Shown piece after piece: positions 63,065 through 63,134 of a DNA stretch of 63,134 nucleotides (position 1 is its first letter; the number at the start of each line of letters is the position of its first letter). The DNA is taken from the NCBI RefSeq assembly GCF_900095225.1, contig NZ_LT607436.1:1-63134 (forward strand), given 5' to 3'. The stretch is from Pseudomonas sp. UMAB-08 (lineage in GTDB: Bacteria > Pseudomonadota > Gammaproteobacteria > Pseudomonadales > Pseudomonadaceae). The position numbers were made by a program, and so were the translations under genes. The notes beneath the pieces were generated by a model that saw only the letters and a program-made list of their open reading frames with translations, was not told the origin of the DNA and ran no database searches.

Positions 63065-63134
63065 TGCCTAGGGAAACTCTGGAAAAGACTTCCAAATCTG
63101 GTGAAATACGCCTGCCCCACGAACTGAACGGTTG

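Noticed and set aside
49500..63134. Second attachment site for a tRNA-integrated island
   Set aside because: I could not find another copy of the tRNA 3' end in the window, and no integrase gene is present. The island border on the right is not defined.

Overview
The window is a chromosomal segment of a Pseudomonas of the non-aeruginosa, fluorescens-like kind. The evidence is the fused nuoCD gene inside a complete nuoA-N operon, and a gene order that follows the Pseudomonas core: queD, bqsRS, a chemoreceptor, nuo, aceA, purB-hflD-mnmA, icd, cspD/clpS-clpA, infA, bpt-aat, ftsK-lolA-rarA-crcB-serS-cysG, tus and yccA. The proteins read as Pseudomonas-type throughout. No genes or repeats point to another phylum.

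Positions 1-49,200 are conserved core. The first 69 bases are the 3' end of a group II intron. Next come queD, a PepSY-response regulator-kinase operon, a Cache chemoreceptor and an AI-2E family transporter. Thirteen genes for NADH:quinone oxidoreductase (complex I) run leftward from 21,282 to 6,332. Isocitrate lyase (aceA) and isocitrate dehydrogenase (icd) compete at the glyoxylate/TCA branch, and both carry dyads of the TGTAG...CTACA type in their upstream regions. The adenylosuccinate lyase, tRNA thiolation and proteolysis block (purB, hflD, mnmA, clpS, clpA, infA, bpt, aat) feeds translation and N-end-rule turnover. A cell-division and envelope block follows (ftsK, lolA, rarA, crcB, serS, cysG). 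The tusDCBE relay supplies sulfur for the same 2-thiouridine reaction that MnmA performs.

At 49,291 the core ends in a damaged tRNA-Ser(UGA) gene. An intact but different tRNA-Ser(UGA) follows it under the same promoter and terminator. From here to the end of the window is accessory DNA with signs of gene decay and mobile elements. It holds a Hachiman-like anti-phage pair, in which a Cap4-type nuclease is fused to a HamA-like domain and followed by a HamB-like helicase. It also holds an uncharacterised three-gene, translationally coupled operon: STAS+GHKL ATPase, DUF4325 STAS-like protein and a single-span membrane protein. Then come a split AbrB-type antitoxin pseudogene and an IS21-family element with a 9-bp target duplication, inserted in a small membrane-protein gene that also carries a stop at codon 2. 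The last genes are a two-HTH regulator divergent from a metallophosphoesterase and its coupled partner.

The two most interesting regions are the GHKL/STAS/membrane operon (55,100-56,942) and the nuclease-HamA/HamB pair (50,983-54,800). All functional statements rest on reading motifs and on remembered family knowledge. No database search was run.
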